64,000 nt of DNA, from contig NZ_PCQA01000004.1 of assembly GCF_002979915.1 (NCBI RefSeq), forward strand, positions 62,001 through 126,000. The letters are read 5' to 3'. The notes under the pieces are model-generated. The model was not told the DNA's origin, did no database searches, and worked only from the letters and a program-made list of their open reading frames with translations. This DNA is from Arthrobacter sp. MYb213. Its GTDB lineage: Bacteria > Actinomycetota > Actinomycetes > Actinomycetales > Micrococcaceae. The translations under genes were made by a program, and so were the position numbers. Positions 1 through 8,493 of the stretch are shown piece after piece. How positions within the stretch are numbered: position 1 is the stretch's first letter; every line of letters begins with the position of its first letter.

Positions 1-1
1 T

Positions 2-616
2 GATTTTGAGGGTCAAGGATCCGTCGTAGTGCTCTCCAAATATCAGATCACCCCTGATCAGGTCACCAGCGTCTCAGAATTCAAATGGGACCAAATGCCG
101 CAGAGCCGTCTTGAAGACTCTGGTCTCAGCGGCGCGTTGGCAACATCAATTCCCGTAATGAGTAGCGGACTCTGGGATATCCCCATTGAGTATCGTGGCA
201 AACAGGTACATCTGATCGCGGTGCAAACCGACGACAACTTCGGTGGATACTCATTCTCCGAATCACGAGAACTGGATCAACTGCGTGTGATTGATGACTA
301 CCTCAACGGAGAAAAGTACCTGCGCGATGATCAGTCCAAGAAAATCAATGGTGTCGGGAATGCCCCGTACGTTGTTGCCGGAGCACTAGGCCAACAGCCA
401 TCCACATTGACCGCTCGTGATGGTTTACTGAAACAGATAAACCGTCCGGATGCCATCAGTGATTCGGGAAATTACCTCGTTCCAAGCTCGGCTTGGCAAG
501 TACTTGGGCAGGGACATATTGGCGACCAGGAGCCGGTGCAGGCTCAATCTGTGGACGGCCCACCACAGCTCAATAATCCTGACCCTGCACTAATTTGGAC
601 CGACGTTCAGTTCTAG
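2..616 (+). CDS. 3' end of an unrecognised protein (partial)
   Basis: The reading frame is open from the first bases of the window, so this is the C-terminal part (about 204 codons) of a gene that starts upstream. A GTG at position 29 is simply an internal valine codon unless shown otherwise. I do not recognise the family: there is no transmembrane segment, no signal peptide in the visible part and no cysteine-rich or nucleotide-binding motif. The sequence is rich in Asp, Gln and Ser and ends in a Pro/Asn-containing tail, which would fit an exported or surface domain, but that is a guess. Its TAG stop shares the palindromic CTAG at 613-616 with the stop of the converging gene on the other strand, so the two genes meet tail to tail without a spacer. 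Confidence 0.6.
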   Translation, partial: DFEGQGSVVVLSKYQITPDQVTSVSEFKWDQMPQSRLEDSGLSGALATSIPVMSSGLWDIPIEYRGKQVHLIAVQTDDNFGGYSFSESRELDQLRVIDDYLNGEKYLRDDQSKKINGVGNAPYVVAGALGQQPSTLTARDGLLKQINRPDAISDSGNYLVPSSAWQVLGQGHIGDQEPVQAQSVDGPPQLNNPDPALIWTDVQF

Positions 617-1920
617 GCTTCGCCCACTAACAGGCCTCTAAGATACTTGTTGAGGAATAAACTACTGGGGTCAACTGCAGCACGTACAGTTTGAAAATCA
701 CCAAAGCGCGGATAGCACGCAGATAAATCTGCTGCACCCAAAGAATGTACTTTGCCCCAATGCGGGCGCCCCTCAAAGCCGCGCAGTATCTTCTCCACCT
801 CGGGAAAGTACTGTGGAACGTCATCATGAATATATTGATGCACTGCAATATATGCGCTGTCTCGTCCGCTGGCGGTGCCTAACCAGGTGTCATCCGCGGC
901 CGCGGTCCGAATTTCTACAGGAAACACCACCTGAGCAGGAATACTATCCAAATACGAGCGTAGTTGAGCGAAAGCCGAACTGAAGTTCTCCAGTGGAATA
1001 GCGTATTCCATCTCGGTGAAACGAACGCGACGAGGCGAGGTGAACACCTTGTCCCAGCGGTCGGTGTACTCCCTATTTGAAAGTACCGCGGTAGCAAGTC
1101 GGTTCAGCTTAGGGATCCACCGCGGGCGTAATGCGCCGAGGGTGCTAATTCCTTGTAGGGCTCCATTTGAAACCAGTTCATCGTTGACCCACCGGGAGAA
1201 GGAGTTTATTTTTGGTAGGGTACTGCCCGCTGCTAAACGTGTATTAGTTTTGACAATCGCCTGAGTCGTACCGGGGAACCAAAAAAATTCCACGTGGTCG
1301 TGCTGAGTGGAACGTCCGATAAAGCTTTGTGCTATTTGCTCGATGCCTTCCACCCGTTCTACCGCATGGAGTAAGAAATGCGGGACACAACGCAACCTGA
1401 CATGTGTGATCACGCCCAGCGCACCAAGGCTTACCCTGGCGGCGTGAAAAAGTTCAGGGTTTTCCGTCGCTGAGGCTCGCTGATGAGTCCCGTCGGCGAG
1501 CATGATGCGAATCCCGGTGACGGCACCACTAAAACCAGTGAAGCCCAGTCCGGTCCCGTGCGTTGAAGTGCTAATGGCACCAGCAACGGATTGCCGATCG
1601 ATGTCACCCATGTTTTCAAGAGCCAGATTAAATGGTTCAAGTAGCCGTGGAATCTGCCATAAACGGGTACCAGCCCGGAAGGTAACTTCATGGGTGAAGG
1701 CATCGACTTCTTCGATTCCTTGAAAGCCATCAAGACTCAGTAGTACTGAGTTGGTTTGGACCAAAGGAGTAAAAGAATGTCCGGCGCCGACGGTACGAAC
1801 CGTCAGTCCCTGATCTGACGCGGCGCTAAGAATCTGTGGAAGCTGCCCCGGATCTGAGATGTTATGCCAGTGGGCCGGAGTCGCGGTGACGGTACGCGAA
1901 AAGTTGGCAAAGCGCCTCAC
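613..1920 (-). CDS. FAD-dependent aldonolactone oxidase-like protein
   Basis: An oxidase of the vanillyl-alcohol-oxidase/aldonolactone oxidase family (L-gulono-, D-arabinono-1,4-lactone or alditol oxidases), cytoplasmic. Seen: a FAD-binding PCMH-type N-terminal half with the motif VGAGHS, whose His (about residue 48) is the usual covalent flavin site in this family, the AGT-R-L and SVAGAISTSTHGTG segments that wrap the FAD, and the C-terminal HWGK signature typical of aldonolactone oxidases near the end. I place the start at GTG 1920: it overlaps the TGA of the upstream gene as GTGA and is preceded by a purine-rich GAGGGAAAGG. An upstream start at 1956 would extend into the neighbour. Translationally coupled to the PLP enzyme at 1917-3107, so the two probably act on one substrate. 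The substrate cannot be read from sequence. Confidence 0.85.
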   Translation of the reverse strand: MRRFANFSRTVTATPAHWHNISDPGQLPQILSAASDQGLTVRTVGAGHSFTPLVQTNSVLLSLDGFQGIEEVDAFTHEVTFRAGTRLWQIPRLLEPFNLALENMGDIDRQSVAGAISTSTHGTGLGFTGFSGAVTGIRIMLADGTHQRASATENPELFHAARVSLGALGVITHVRLRCVPHFLLHAVERVEGIEQIAQSFIGRSTQHDHVEFFWFPGTTQAIVKTNTRLAAGSTLPKINSFSRWVNDELVSNGALQGISTLGALRPRWIPKLNRLATAVLSNREYTDRWDKVFTSPRRVRFTEMEYAIPLENFSSAFAQLRSYLDSIPAQVVFPVEIRTAAADDTWLGTASGRDSAYIAVHQYIHDDVPQYFPEVEKILRGFEGRPHWGKVHSLGAADLSACYPRFGDFQTVRAAVDPSSLFLNKYLRGLLVGEA

Positions 1921-3107
1921 AAGAACGCCTTTCCCTCGCCGCGGTAGGTCGGCCAATCATCGATAATCTGTCCTTTTGAATAGACCGCTAGCCGATTGAC
2001 CCGTTCGGCCGGTTCTCCGGCTTTAGCGTGGCGTAACCAGACCGTGTCGCCAACTTTGAGTTTGCTAGCGGTGGCTCCCTTTAACGGGGTCTGCACCTCG
2101 CCAGCGGCTTCCATCGGCAGATACTTCAGTTTCTTAGGCCAGGCAATCTGTGGCAACCGGCTCTTGCCAGCTGGTCCGGAAGCAACCCAGCCGCCACCAA
2201 GAATGGTGACGACATCGGGTTCGGGACGACGCACGACACTAAAACCTAAATAGAGGGCGGGGACGGGCCGAAAGGATCTAAAGGAATCGAACAACGCCGG
2301 GGCGAAGAGTCCAGAGCCGGCAGCCACTTCGGTAATCGCGTTCTCTTGTACGGTGGTTTCAAGTGAACCGGTACCACCGGCGTTAACGAACCGAAGGTTC
2401 GTCACCTCATTGACCAGCCTGATCGTTTCCCCGCGCCGTTCGGCCAGTTCAGCGGCACTGCGTTTACGGATGTTGCGAGCGAGCGCGGCTTTGAGGCCAA
2501 AACCGCCATCGGGAACCGAAGCGATCTGCGATTCGTAGCCCATCAGCCCATCAACTTTAAATCCCTTACGCTTAACGACTTGCCGTGCCAACGCTGCCAC
2601 GTCTTGGGGATCATGCAATGGTGAACGAGCGGCGCCCAGCCGGAAAGTAGCTGTGGGGTAGTAGGAAGTATCAAGCTCTAGGGCTACCTTCAATTCCTGA
2701 TGCCCCACCGCGATCTTGTCGATCAAATCTAATTGGTCGATATCGTCGATCATCACCGTGATCTCTTGTCGTGCTTGTTCGCTGGCTGCCCATTTACTGA
2801 TGGCCGCTGGGTCTGACTGCGGGTAGGCAACAACCAGATCTTTGTAACCGTGGCTTGCTAGCCAGAGGGCCTCGGCAAGGGTGAAGCATAAAACGCCCTT
2901 GAATCCAGGTTGCTCCAGCACCCGGTCTAGTGCACAACGCACCCTAAGTGACTTGGAAGCCACTCGAATAGGTAGGTTTTGCGCCCGTTCGCGTAGGGCG
3001 ATCAGGTTATTATCAAACGCTTCCAAATCGAGCAGGGCCAGTGGACGTTCACCCATTCCAGCCTTTTCTAGTGCCTGATTGTAGCGTTTGGCCTGTGCAT
3101 TCTTCAT
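1917..3107 (-). CDS. PLP-dependent amino acid deaminase/aldolase (alanine racemase N-terminal fold)
   Basis: A 396-residue PLP enzyme of the D-threonine aldolase/alanine-racemase-like fold (the group often named amino acid deaminase/aldolase). Seen: the N-terminal TIM-barrel start with RVASKSLR, where Lys52 is the likely Schiff-base lysine, followed by repeated barrel strands (VMIDDIDQLD, VALELDT, LMGYESQI) and a C-terminal beta domain of about 90 residues that in this family completes the active site. ATG at 3107. It is the first gene of a two-gene operon with the aldonolactone-oxidase-like gene (4-bp overlap). D-threonine aldolases cleave beta-hydroxy-D-amino acids to glycine and an aldehyde; whether this protein does so or deaminates is not decidable here. 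A divergent gene starts 133 bp away at 3241. Confidence 0.8.
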   Translation of the reverse strand: MKNAQAKRYNQALEKAGMGERPLALLDLEAFDNNLIALRERAQNLPIRVASKSLRVRCALDRVLEQPGFKGVLCFTLAEALWLASHGYKDLVVAYPQSDPAAISKWAASEQARQEITVMIDDIDQLDLIDKIAVGHQELKVALELDTSYYPTATFRLGAARSPLHDPQDVAALARQVVKRKGFKVDGLMGYESQIASVPDGGFGLKAALARNIRKRSAAELAERRGETIRLVNEVTNLRFVNAGGTGSLETTVQENAITEVAAGSGLFAPALFDSFRSFRPVPALYLGFSVVRRPEPDVVTILGGGWVASGPAGKSRLPQIAWPKKLKYLPMEAAGEVQTPLKGATASKLKVGDTVWLRHAKAGEPAERVNRLAVYSKGQIIDDWPTYRGEGKAFL

Positions 3108-3240
3108 AAACCAACTCTTGCACCGTGGTCCGGACGATTCAAGGGGAAAATCTGCGGGAATAGAGATTCAATAACTTTGCGGTGAAAATCCGGCATTTTC
3201 TCGGGAACTATCAGGCTCGAGCCATTAGTCTGGTTACATC

Positions 3241-4020
3241 ATGAGCAAAGATCCCATTTCGATGACATTTATTGATTCGAGCGGCAAGCCGCGCTCGGCC
3301 GTTCAAGACGCCATCATGCGGGGCGTTGGTGTGCAAAGACCATTAGTGCTGGCATACCTCAAACGTTTGCGCGCCAAACATCCGCAGGCCTCGGCCGCGG
3401 AGCTGGCAAAGATCGTTGAGCGCGATTATTTGGTCGTGGTTACAGGTTCAGGTGCTGCCGTCGGCGGTACTGCTGCCGTTCCAGCCGTTGGCACCGCGGT
3501 AGCACTGGGACTCTCCTTGGCCGCCACGATTGGCTTCTTAGAAGCCTCTGCGCTCTATGCGCAGTCGTTGGCGGAGCTACACGGTATCGCCATTGATGAC
3601 CCCGACAGGTCTCGTTTGCTGGTCATGGGCGTGCTGATGGGTGAAGAAGGTAGCTCGATGATCTCGGCATTGACAAGTCAAGCGGCGGGACGAGGATCCG
3701 GACCGGTACAGGGTTGGGCGCGCTCCTTTGGATCTCATAAACCTACTAGTCTGATGGCGACGGCGCAGAAGAGTCTGCAGAAAAAATTCATCCGCAAAAT
3801 GGTCGGTACCCAAGGTGTCAGTATGCTTGGACGCCTAGTTCCTTTTGGCATTGGCGCGGTAATCGGCGGAGCGGGCAACCGTTTTCTTGCTAAGAAGGTT
3901 ATTGAAAACGCAGCAGTGGCCTTCGAAGGAATCGATACCGTCTCAGCGGGGCAGCTGGAGTTGGATGACCCAGATATTCTCGATACCGAGATCGGGGAGA
4001 AGAAGCGAAAGCGCAAGTAG
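3241..4020 (+). CDS. EcsC-like hypothetical protein
   Basis: A 259-residue protein starting at ATG 3241. The middle contains a Gly/Ala/Val-rich hydrophobic stretch (about residues 65-105) and a second one near residues 200-225 (LVPFGIGAVIGGAGN), followed by a helical segment and a Lys/Arg-rich C-terminus. The PFGIGAVIGG-GN pattern is reminiscent of the EcsC-like proteins common in actinobacteria, which are membrane-associated and of unknown biochemical role; this assignment is by pattern only. It stands alone, divergent from the aldolase operon and followed directly by a strong bidirectional terminator. No function should be assumed. Confidence 0.6.
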   Translation: MSKDPISMTFIDSSGKPRSAVQDAIMRGVGVQRPLVLAYLKRLRAKHPQASAAELAKIVERDYLVVVTGSGAAVGGTAAVPAVGTAVALGLSLAATIGFLEASALYAQSLAELHGIAIDDPDRSRLLVMGVLMGEEGSSMISALTSQAAGRGSGPVQGWARSFGSHKPTSLMATAQKSLQKKFIRKMVGTQGVSMLGRLVPFGIGAVIGGAGNRFLAKKVIENAAVAFEGIDTVSAGQLELDDPDILDTEIGEKKRKRK

Positions 4021-4030
4021 TTTTTATACT

Positions 4031-4078
4031 GAAAAACAAGCGTAAATGTTTCACATGAAACATTTACGCTTGTTTTTC
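4031..4078. terminator. Bidirectional terminator with 22-bp stem
   Basis: Positions 4031-4053 and 4056-4078 are perfect reverse complements; a real loop would be the four bases ACAT or so. Both flanks carry T-runs in the respective transcript direction (TTTTT at 4073-4077 for the plus strand, and the complement of the A-run at 4032-4036 for the minus strand). It lies between the convergent genes ending at 4020 and 4083, so it should terminate both. The centre of the hairpin carries a parS-like 16-mer, described separately. Confidence 0.85.
4047..4062. other. Near-consensus parS (ParB-binding) sequence
   Basis: The 16-mer TGTTTCACATGAAACA differs at one central position from the classical bacterial parS palindrome TGTTTCACGTGAAACA. 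It forms the middle of the terminator hairpin at 4031-4078. Established: ParB/Spo0J of most bacteria bind such 16-mers clustered near oriC. Inference: this could be a functional parS site, which would place the window in the origin-proximal part of the chromosome; the palindromic form could also be a by-product of the hairpin. No other match of comparable quality was seen in the window. Confidence 0.45.
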
Positions 4079-4082
4079 ACTA

Positions 4083-5294
4083 TTAACGCTTTGGAATGAG
4101 ACGGTTCTGTCTCGAAGTCCCTGCAATCAACGCCAAGGCAATCAGTGACAACAGCACGACAAAACCGGCATAACCGTAAGTGACATTCTTCAATCCGAAG
4201 CTCGGGATTAGCAGTCCGGCAATGAGCGTTGGTAGCCCAAATGCTAGATAGCTAACCAGGTATACCGAGGAAAGCGTGCCTCCGCGTTGTAGCGCTGGAA
4301 CTCGCTCCACGATGGTTCGTAAGCCACCCTGGAAGGCGCCGCCCAAGCCAATGCCACCGATGATGCTTGCGATGAAATATACAGCGATACTTTCCGTATA
4401 AACCGCGAGAACGAGGCCAGCCGAACCTACGATCAATGCCGCACAGCCAAGGATCATGACCTTCAGTGCATTGGACCGGAAGGTGAGCACGCCGAGTATT
4501 GAACTGGTACCGGTGACCGCCATAATGGCTAAAGCGCCTAGCGTGGGCGACTGAATATTCAGCAATGTTTTGCTGATGCTCGCGCCGAGTCCCAAATTCA
4601 TCCCGACCAAGGCCCAACTGGCAAGCAGCGCGCCCACGGCAACGAAGAATTCGCGACGTACTTCTTTGGGGATCAGCACCGAGGGGACCAACGAACGAAG
4701 TACGCCTGGACGGCGCGGGTGACGTTCCTTGAGTAAGCATGCAGGGATAAGGGCAAGGATCAGAAGCGAGGCCACCACCAGGTATGGAACCTGAAATGGA
4801 TGTGGTGCGAATTGGACAAGAATTCCACTAAGTAATGCGCCGAATCCAATAGCCGCCGGTGGTACCGCGCCGTTGAGCATTGCTACTGTGCCGTGGCGTG
4901 ATGCGGGGGAGTAATCCAAGAGCGCGGCGCCTAAGGTGCCAAACCCGAGGCCCGAGGCGATACCCTGCAGGACTCGGGCAATTAAGAGGGCGTTGAGCGA
5001 ATCGGCGAACGCCATGACCAGCATCGATGCGGCGGCGACCAGCAACGCGCAAAAGGCTACGGGGCGCCGACCAATATGATCCGATAGTGCCCCGCAGGTC
5101 AGCAAGGTGACCAACAGGCCAAGGATATATACGGCGAAAACGCTACTGACTTCTAGTGGGGATAATCCCCATTGCTCGGAGTAGAGCGGAAAGAGTGGCG
5201 AGGGAGTGCCGGAGTGTGCGGCGATGAGGCAAAGGCCAATTAGTGCGGTGGTGAAGCCGAATTTATCGGCGACGAAATTATTGGCGTGTGCCAC
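4083..5294 (-). CDS. MFS transporter (drug/metabolite exporter type)
   Basis: A 403-residue protein with about twelve hydrophobic helices and the major-facilitator signature between helices 2 and 3 (GALSDHIGRRPV) plus an LLIARVLQGIASGLGFG segment typical of helix 4. It acts in the cytoplasmic membrane as a proton-coupled transporter; the closest look is to the multidrug/arabinose-efflux-type single-polypeptide carriers. GTG start at 5294 gives a normal N-terminus; the ribosome-binding site is weak. It lies 47 bp downstream of a TetR-family gene on the same strand, so the two form a small operon whose repressor probably senses the exported compound. Substrate unknown. Confidence 0.85.
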   Translation of the reverse strand: MAHANNFVADKFGFTTALIGLCLIAAHSGTPSPLFPLYSEQWGLSPLEVSSVFAVYILGLLVTLLTCGALSDHIGRRPVAFCALLVAAASMLVMAFADSLNALLIARVLQGIASGLGFGTLGAALLDYSPASRHGTVAMLNGAVPPAAIGFGALLSGILVQFAPHPFQVPYLVVASLLILALIPACLLKERHPRRPGVLRSLVPSVLIPKEVRREFFVAVGALLASWALVGMNLGLGASISKTLLNIQSPTLGALAIMAVTGTSSILGVLTFRSNALKVMILGCAALIVGSAGLVLAVYTESIAVYFIASIIGGIGLGGAFQGGLRTIVERVPALQRGGTLSSVYLVSYLAFGLPTLIAGLLIPSFGLKNVTYGYAGFVVLLSLIALALIAGTSRQNRLIPKR

Positions 5295-5341
5295 GAGATC
5301 TCGTTCTGTGTTGAATTGGTTAGGGACTATGAGGCGAATGC

Positions 5342-5938
5342 CTAGGGTTGTTCAGCTAAGAGGCCGCGGACGGACCAACGTACGGTTTCTTCGATGTCTG
5401 CGACAGCTACATTGTCGGCATCGCGCATCAGTCGAAAGACCGCGGCTCCATAAACCACGTCGATGGCCATCTCTATATTCAGCCCAGGCGCCAGCTGACC
5501 CGAGGCTAGGGCGCGAGCGAAAAGTGGTTTGAGGGCTTCTCGCCGGGGTGCCATATAGAACTGATCGATGTACGCTGCGCTTTGTGGTTCCAAGGAGCAA
5601 GCGGCTAAAAGCTGGAAAAATACTCGGCCGCTCTGCACGCTGTGAAAAGTCAGTGATGCGACCGTGGAATTGACGAGATCCGTCAGTGGGTCACCAGCTG
5701 TGGGGAATTGCAGCGCTTCGCTTGTGACACGTCCAAAAGCTTCGGCAACTATCGCATTTTTGGTAGGCCAATGCTTATATAACGTCGCCGAGCTGACTCC
5801 CGAATATTCAGAGATGCGTTCAACTGAAATTCCACGGAATCCGACCTCGTGTAGTAGCTCAGCTGTAGCCTTTAGGACTTTTTGGTGGGTTGCCACACTG
5901 CGTGGGCGGGTGCTGACCGGCCAAATTTCCTGATTCAC
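5342..5938 (-). CDS. TetR/AcrR-family transcriptional regulator
   Basis: A 198-residue regulator with the standard N-terminal TetR helix-turn-helix (KVLKATAELLHEVGF followed by SGVSSATLYKHWPTK) and a helical C-terminal ligand domain. I prefer GTG at 5938: GAGGA lies about six bases upstream (5944-5948), whereas the TTG at 5950 directly abuts the operator palindrome and has no ribosome-binding site. It precedes the MFS gene on the same strand. The perfect palindrome at 5951-5971 sits immediately upstream of its ribosome-binding site, so autorepression of a tetR-MFS operon is the natural reading. Confidence 0.88.
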   Translation of the reverse strand: MNQEIWPVSTRPRSVATHQKVLKATAELLHEVGFRGISVERISEYSGVSSATLYKHWPTKNAIVAEAFGRVTSEALQFPTAGDPLTDLVNSTVASLTFHSVQSGRVFFQLLAACSLEPQSAAYIDQFYMAPRREALKPLFARALASGQLAPGLNIEMAIDVVYGAAVFRLMRDADNVAVADIEETVRWSVRGLLAEQP

Positions 5939-5950
5939 GGCAATCCTCAA

Positions 5951-5971
5951 AACTAAAGTGTCACTTTAGTT
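5951..5971. promoter_or_regulatory. TetR-type operator palindrome
   Basis: AACTAAAGTG, one T, then CACTTTAGTT: a perfect 10-bp inverted repeat with a single-base centre, directly upstream of the tetR ribosome-binding site and probably overlapping the transcription start. The size and symmetry suit a TetR dimer pair. No second copy was noticed in the window, which argues for local autoregulation. Confidence 0.75.
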
Positions 5972-6314
5972 TACCAATAATTATCCGAAATCTGTGACCT
6001 TTAGTGGGCGTTAGGGCTCTCTGTCCAAGGAAATCACTGCTCGTAGATGCCGCCCAAAGCGTGGAGCCGTGCAGTGCGCCCGGCGTGCTGCGCCGCCTGC
6101 CAATTTACCGGCAGTGAACCGGCGTAGGCCCCGCTTGGTGTGGTAAATCCAGCACAAATTTCTGAGCGGAAAGTCTCGCGTTCGAGTCAGCGGGTAGCGC
6201 GATTTTTGACCTTTGATGCGTGGGGAATCAGGGCGTGCCCGTTCCTTGATCGGCACTTCGTCCGTCTAGGGTACGCAGGTGCCAAGCAAACAACAAATAC
6301 TTTAGAAATTGTGT

Positions 6315-6371
6315 TTGATATGCGCAAACTCCTAGTAAAAATGCCTAGGCCAAGGCTAGGCAGATGCCTAG
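6315..6371 (+). promoter_or_regulatory. benA control region with three TGCCTAG elements
   Basis: Upstream of benA there are two inverted copies of TGCCTAG (6342-6348 and 6356-6362 as CTAGGCA, 7 bp apart) and a third direct copy at 6365-6371; a partial CCTAG lies at 6331-6335. A weak promoter-like pair TTGATA (6315-6320) and AAAAAT (6337-6342) with 16 bp between overlaps the first copy. The elements are the best candidate binding sites for the LuxR/LAL regulator encoded at the end of the operon. The rest of the 500-bp gap 5972-6473 shows nothing else I can support. Confidence 0.5.
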
Positions 6372-6473
6372 TGTGATGGCGCGCACAACCTGTCAAGGTT
6401 GAATCCATCAATGGCCGCCAAGCAGCGGTTGCGCCCTGTCGGGCCCCATATGAAGGATGGAGCAAACCACATC

Positions 6474-7832
6474 ATGACTGAGACTCTAAACGCCGTATCC
6501 GAGGTGCTCGACAACGCGCTTGTTGACAGCCCCGAAACCGGCGAATACCGCACCAACCGAAACATTTTCACCGACGAAGAAGTTTTCGAGCTGGAAATGA
6601 AGCACATCTGGGAGGGCAACTGGGTTTACCTGGCCCACGAATCGCAGATCCCCAACATTGGTGACTACTTCACCACCAACATCGGCCGTCAGCCGATCAT
6701 CATCTCGCGCAACAAGCAGGATGAGCTCAACGCCATCATCAACGCTTGTAGCCACCGCGGCGCAATGCTGTGCCGTCGCAAGACCGATAACCGCACCACC
6801 TTCACCTGCCCATTCCACGGATGGACCTTCAACAACTCGGGCAAGCTGCTCAAGGTTAAGGATTCCCGCGGAGCCGGTTACCCGGAGCAGTTCAAGCAAG
6901 ATGGTTCGCACGACCTGACCAAGGTTGCCCGCTTCGAGAACTACCGCGGCTTCCTCTTCGGCTCGCTGAACCCCGACGTTCCATCGCTGGAAGAACACCT
7001 GGGCGAAGCGGCAAAGATCATCGACATGATCGTTGACCAGTCTGAAGAAGGCCTAGAAGTCCTGCGTGGCTCCTCGACCTACACCTATGACGGTAACTGG
7101 AAGCTACAGGCCGAGAACGGCGCCGATGGCTACCACGTCTCGGCAACGCACTGGAACTACGCGGCCACTCAGGCCCGTCGTGCCTCCGGTGAGTCGACCA
7201 ATGACACCAAGACCATGGATGCCGGCGGCTGGGACAAGCAGGAAGGCGGCTTCTACTCCTTCGACAACGGCCACCTGCTGCTCTGGACCGAATGGCTAGA
7301 CGCCGCAAACCGTCCCTTGGCCGAACAGCGCGACGCGTTGGTTGCCAAGTATGGCGAAGCCAAGGCCGACTGGATGATCGGTGTCTCGCGCAACCTGTGC
7401 CTGTACCCGAACGTTTACCTGATGGACCAGTTCTCCTCGCAGATCCGCGTATTCCGTCCGGTCGCTGTGGACAAGACCGAGGTCACCATCTACTGCATCG
7501 CACCTAAGAGCGAGTCAGACGCCGCTCGCGCCAACCGCATCCGCCAGTACGAGGACTTCTTCAACGCCTCGGGTATGGCCACTCCGGATGACCTCGAAGA
7601 ATTCCGCTCCTGCCAGAAGACCTACATGGCTACCGCAGCGAAATGGAATGACATGAGCCGCGGCGCGGCACACCAGATCACCGGCGCAGACGAGCGTGCC
7701 AAGGCCATTGGCCTAGAACCAATCGCCTCCGGTGCGCGCACCGAAGACGAGGGGCTGTACCCAATCCAGCACGGCTACTGGCTTTCGGCCATGCGCACCG
7801 CACTGGCAGCCGAACGCGAAGCACAGAACTAA
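6474..7832 (+). CDS. benA: Benzoate 1,2-dioxygenase, large (alpha) subunit
   Basis: Catalytic subunit of the Rieske non-heme iron oxygenase that converts benzoate, O2 and NADH to the cis-diol 1,6-dihydroxycyclohexa-2,4-diene-1-carboxylate. Seen: Rieske motif C92-x-H94 and C112-x2-H115, and the mononuclear-iron motif DGYHVSATH in the C-terminal catalytic domain. Length 452 aa matches the family. I place the start at ATG 6474 (MTETLN), preceded by GGATGGAG at a slightly long spacing; the frame is open upstream to 6399 but that extension is unlike BenA. First gene of benABCD; codon use here is clearly more biased to C-ending codons than in many neighbours, consistent with high expression when induced. 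Confidence 0.97.
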   Translation: MTETLNAVSEVLDNALVDSPETGEYRTNRNIFTDEEVFELEMKHIWEGNWVYLAHESQIPNIGDYFTTNIGRQPIIISRNKQDELNAIINACSHRGAMLCRRKTDNRTTFTCPFHGWTFNNSGKLLKVKDSRGAGYPEQFKQDGSHDLTKVARFENYRGFLFGSLNPDVPSLEEHLGEAAKIIDMIVDQSEEGLEVLRGSSTYTYDGNWKLQAENGADGYHVSATHWNYAATQARRASGESTNDTKTMDAGGWDKQEGGFYSFDNGHLLLWTEWLDAANRPLAEQRDALVAKYGEAKADWMIGVSRNLCLYPNVYLMDQFSSQIRVFRPVAVDKTEVTIYCIAPKSESDAARANRIRQYEDFFNASGMATPDDLEEFRSCQKTYMATAAKWNDMSRGAAHQITGADERAKAIGLEPIASGARTEDEGLYPIQHGYWLSAMRTALAAEREAQN

Positions 7833-7851
7833 GGCCGAAGGGAAAATTCAC

Positions 7852-8382
7852 ATGAGCACCATTGCATTAACCGAGGCAGCGACGTCCAACGGCACCATCA
7901 CCACCGCCGATGTCGCACAGTTCCTCTACCAGGAAGCCCGCTTCCTCGATGACCGTGACTTCGATCGCTGGATCGATTGCTACCACCCAGAAGCTACCTT
8001 CTGGATGCCAGCATGGGCCGACGATGACAAGCTCACCGAGGACCCGCAGCGCGAGATCTCGTTGATCTACTACGCAAACCGTGGCGGTCTGGAAGACCGT
8101 GTCTTCCGTATCAAGACCGACCGTTCCTCGGCCACCTCGTTGCCAGAGCCACGCACCGGACACAACATCAACAACATTGAGATCGTTGCGGTTGATGGGG
8201 ACAAGGTTGAGGTGCGCTTCAACTGGTTCACCCTGTACTACCGCTACCAGAACGTGGACACCTACTTCGGTACCTCGTTCTACACGATTGACTACTCGGG
8301 CACTCAGCCGGTGATCACCGCGAAGAAGGTAGTGCTGAAGAACGACTACATCCACCACGTAGTGGATATCTACCACATCTAA
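7852..8382 (+). CDS. benB: Benzoate 1,2-dioxygenase, small (beta) subunit
   Basis: A 176-residue beta subunit of the aromatic-ring-hydroxylating dioxygenase, with the SnoaL/NTF2-like fold; it packs under the alpha subunits of the alpha3beta3 complex and has a structural role. Seen: the family segments FLYQEARFLDDRDFDRW and CYHPEATFWMPAW near the N-terminus and the C-terminal KKVVLKNDYIHHVVDIYHI. ATG 7852 follows GAAGGGAAAATTC; the frame upstream overlaps benA and is not used. It lies 19 bp after benA. A stable hairpin lies between this gene and benC. Confidence 0.96.
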   Translation: MSTIALTEAATSNGTITTADVAQFLYQEARFLDDRDFDRWIDCYHPEATFWMPAWADDDKLTEDPQREISLIYYANRGGLEDRVFRIKTDRSSATSLPEPRTGHNINNIEIVAVDGDKVEVRFNWFTLYYRYQNVDTYFGTSFYTIDYSGTQPVITAKKVVLKNDYIHHVVDIYHI

Positions 8383-8406
8383 TTCGGCCGAGAACACCCG
8401 GTCAGC

Positions 8407-8442
8407 CCGTGATGCGTCGAGCTTAAGCTCGGCGCATCACGG
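8407..8442 (+). other. Intercistronic hairpin between benB and benC
   Basis: Positions 8407-8424 and 8425-8442 are complementary over 18 bp with one G-T wobble, giving a very stable stem-loop in the ben mRNA 51 bases before benC. No T-run follows, so it is unlikely to be an intrinsic terminator. Such elements usually protect the upstream mRNA from 3' decay or tune the subunit ratio; that role is inferred. Confidence 0.7.
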
Positions 8443-8493
8443 CCAAGAACTTCCCGCTGCGCTGTCAGCATCATTTTGAAAAGAGCCCCCATT

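Noticed and set aside
6130-6196. tRNA-like stretch: CCCGCT and AGCGGG ends about 60 bases apart with an internal GTTCGAGTC
   Set aside because: The ends pair like an acceptor stem, but the T-arm folds as a 4-bp stem with a 4-base loop and the D- and anticodon arms are not canonical. At most a decayed relic; not called as tRNA.
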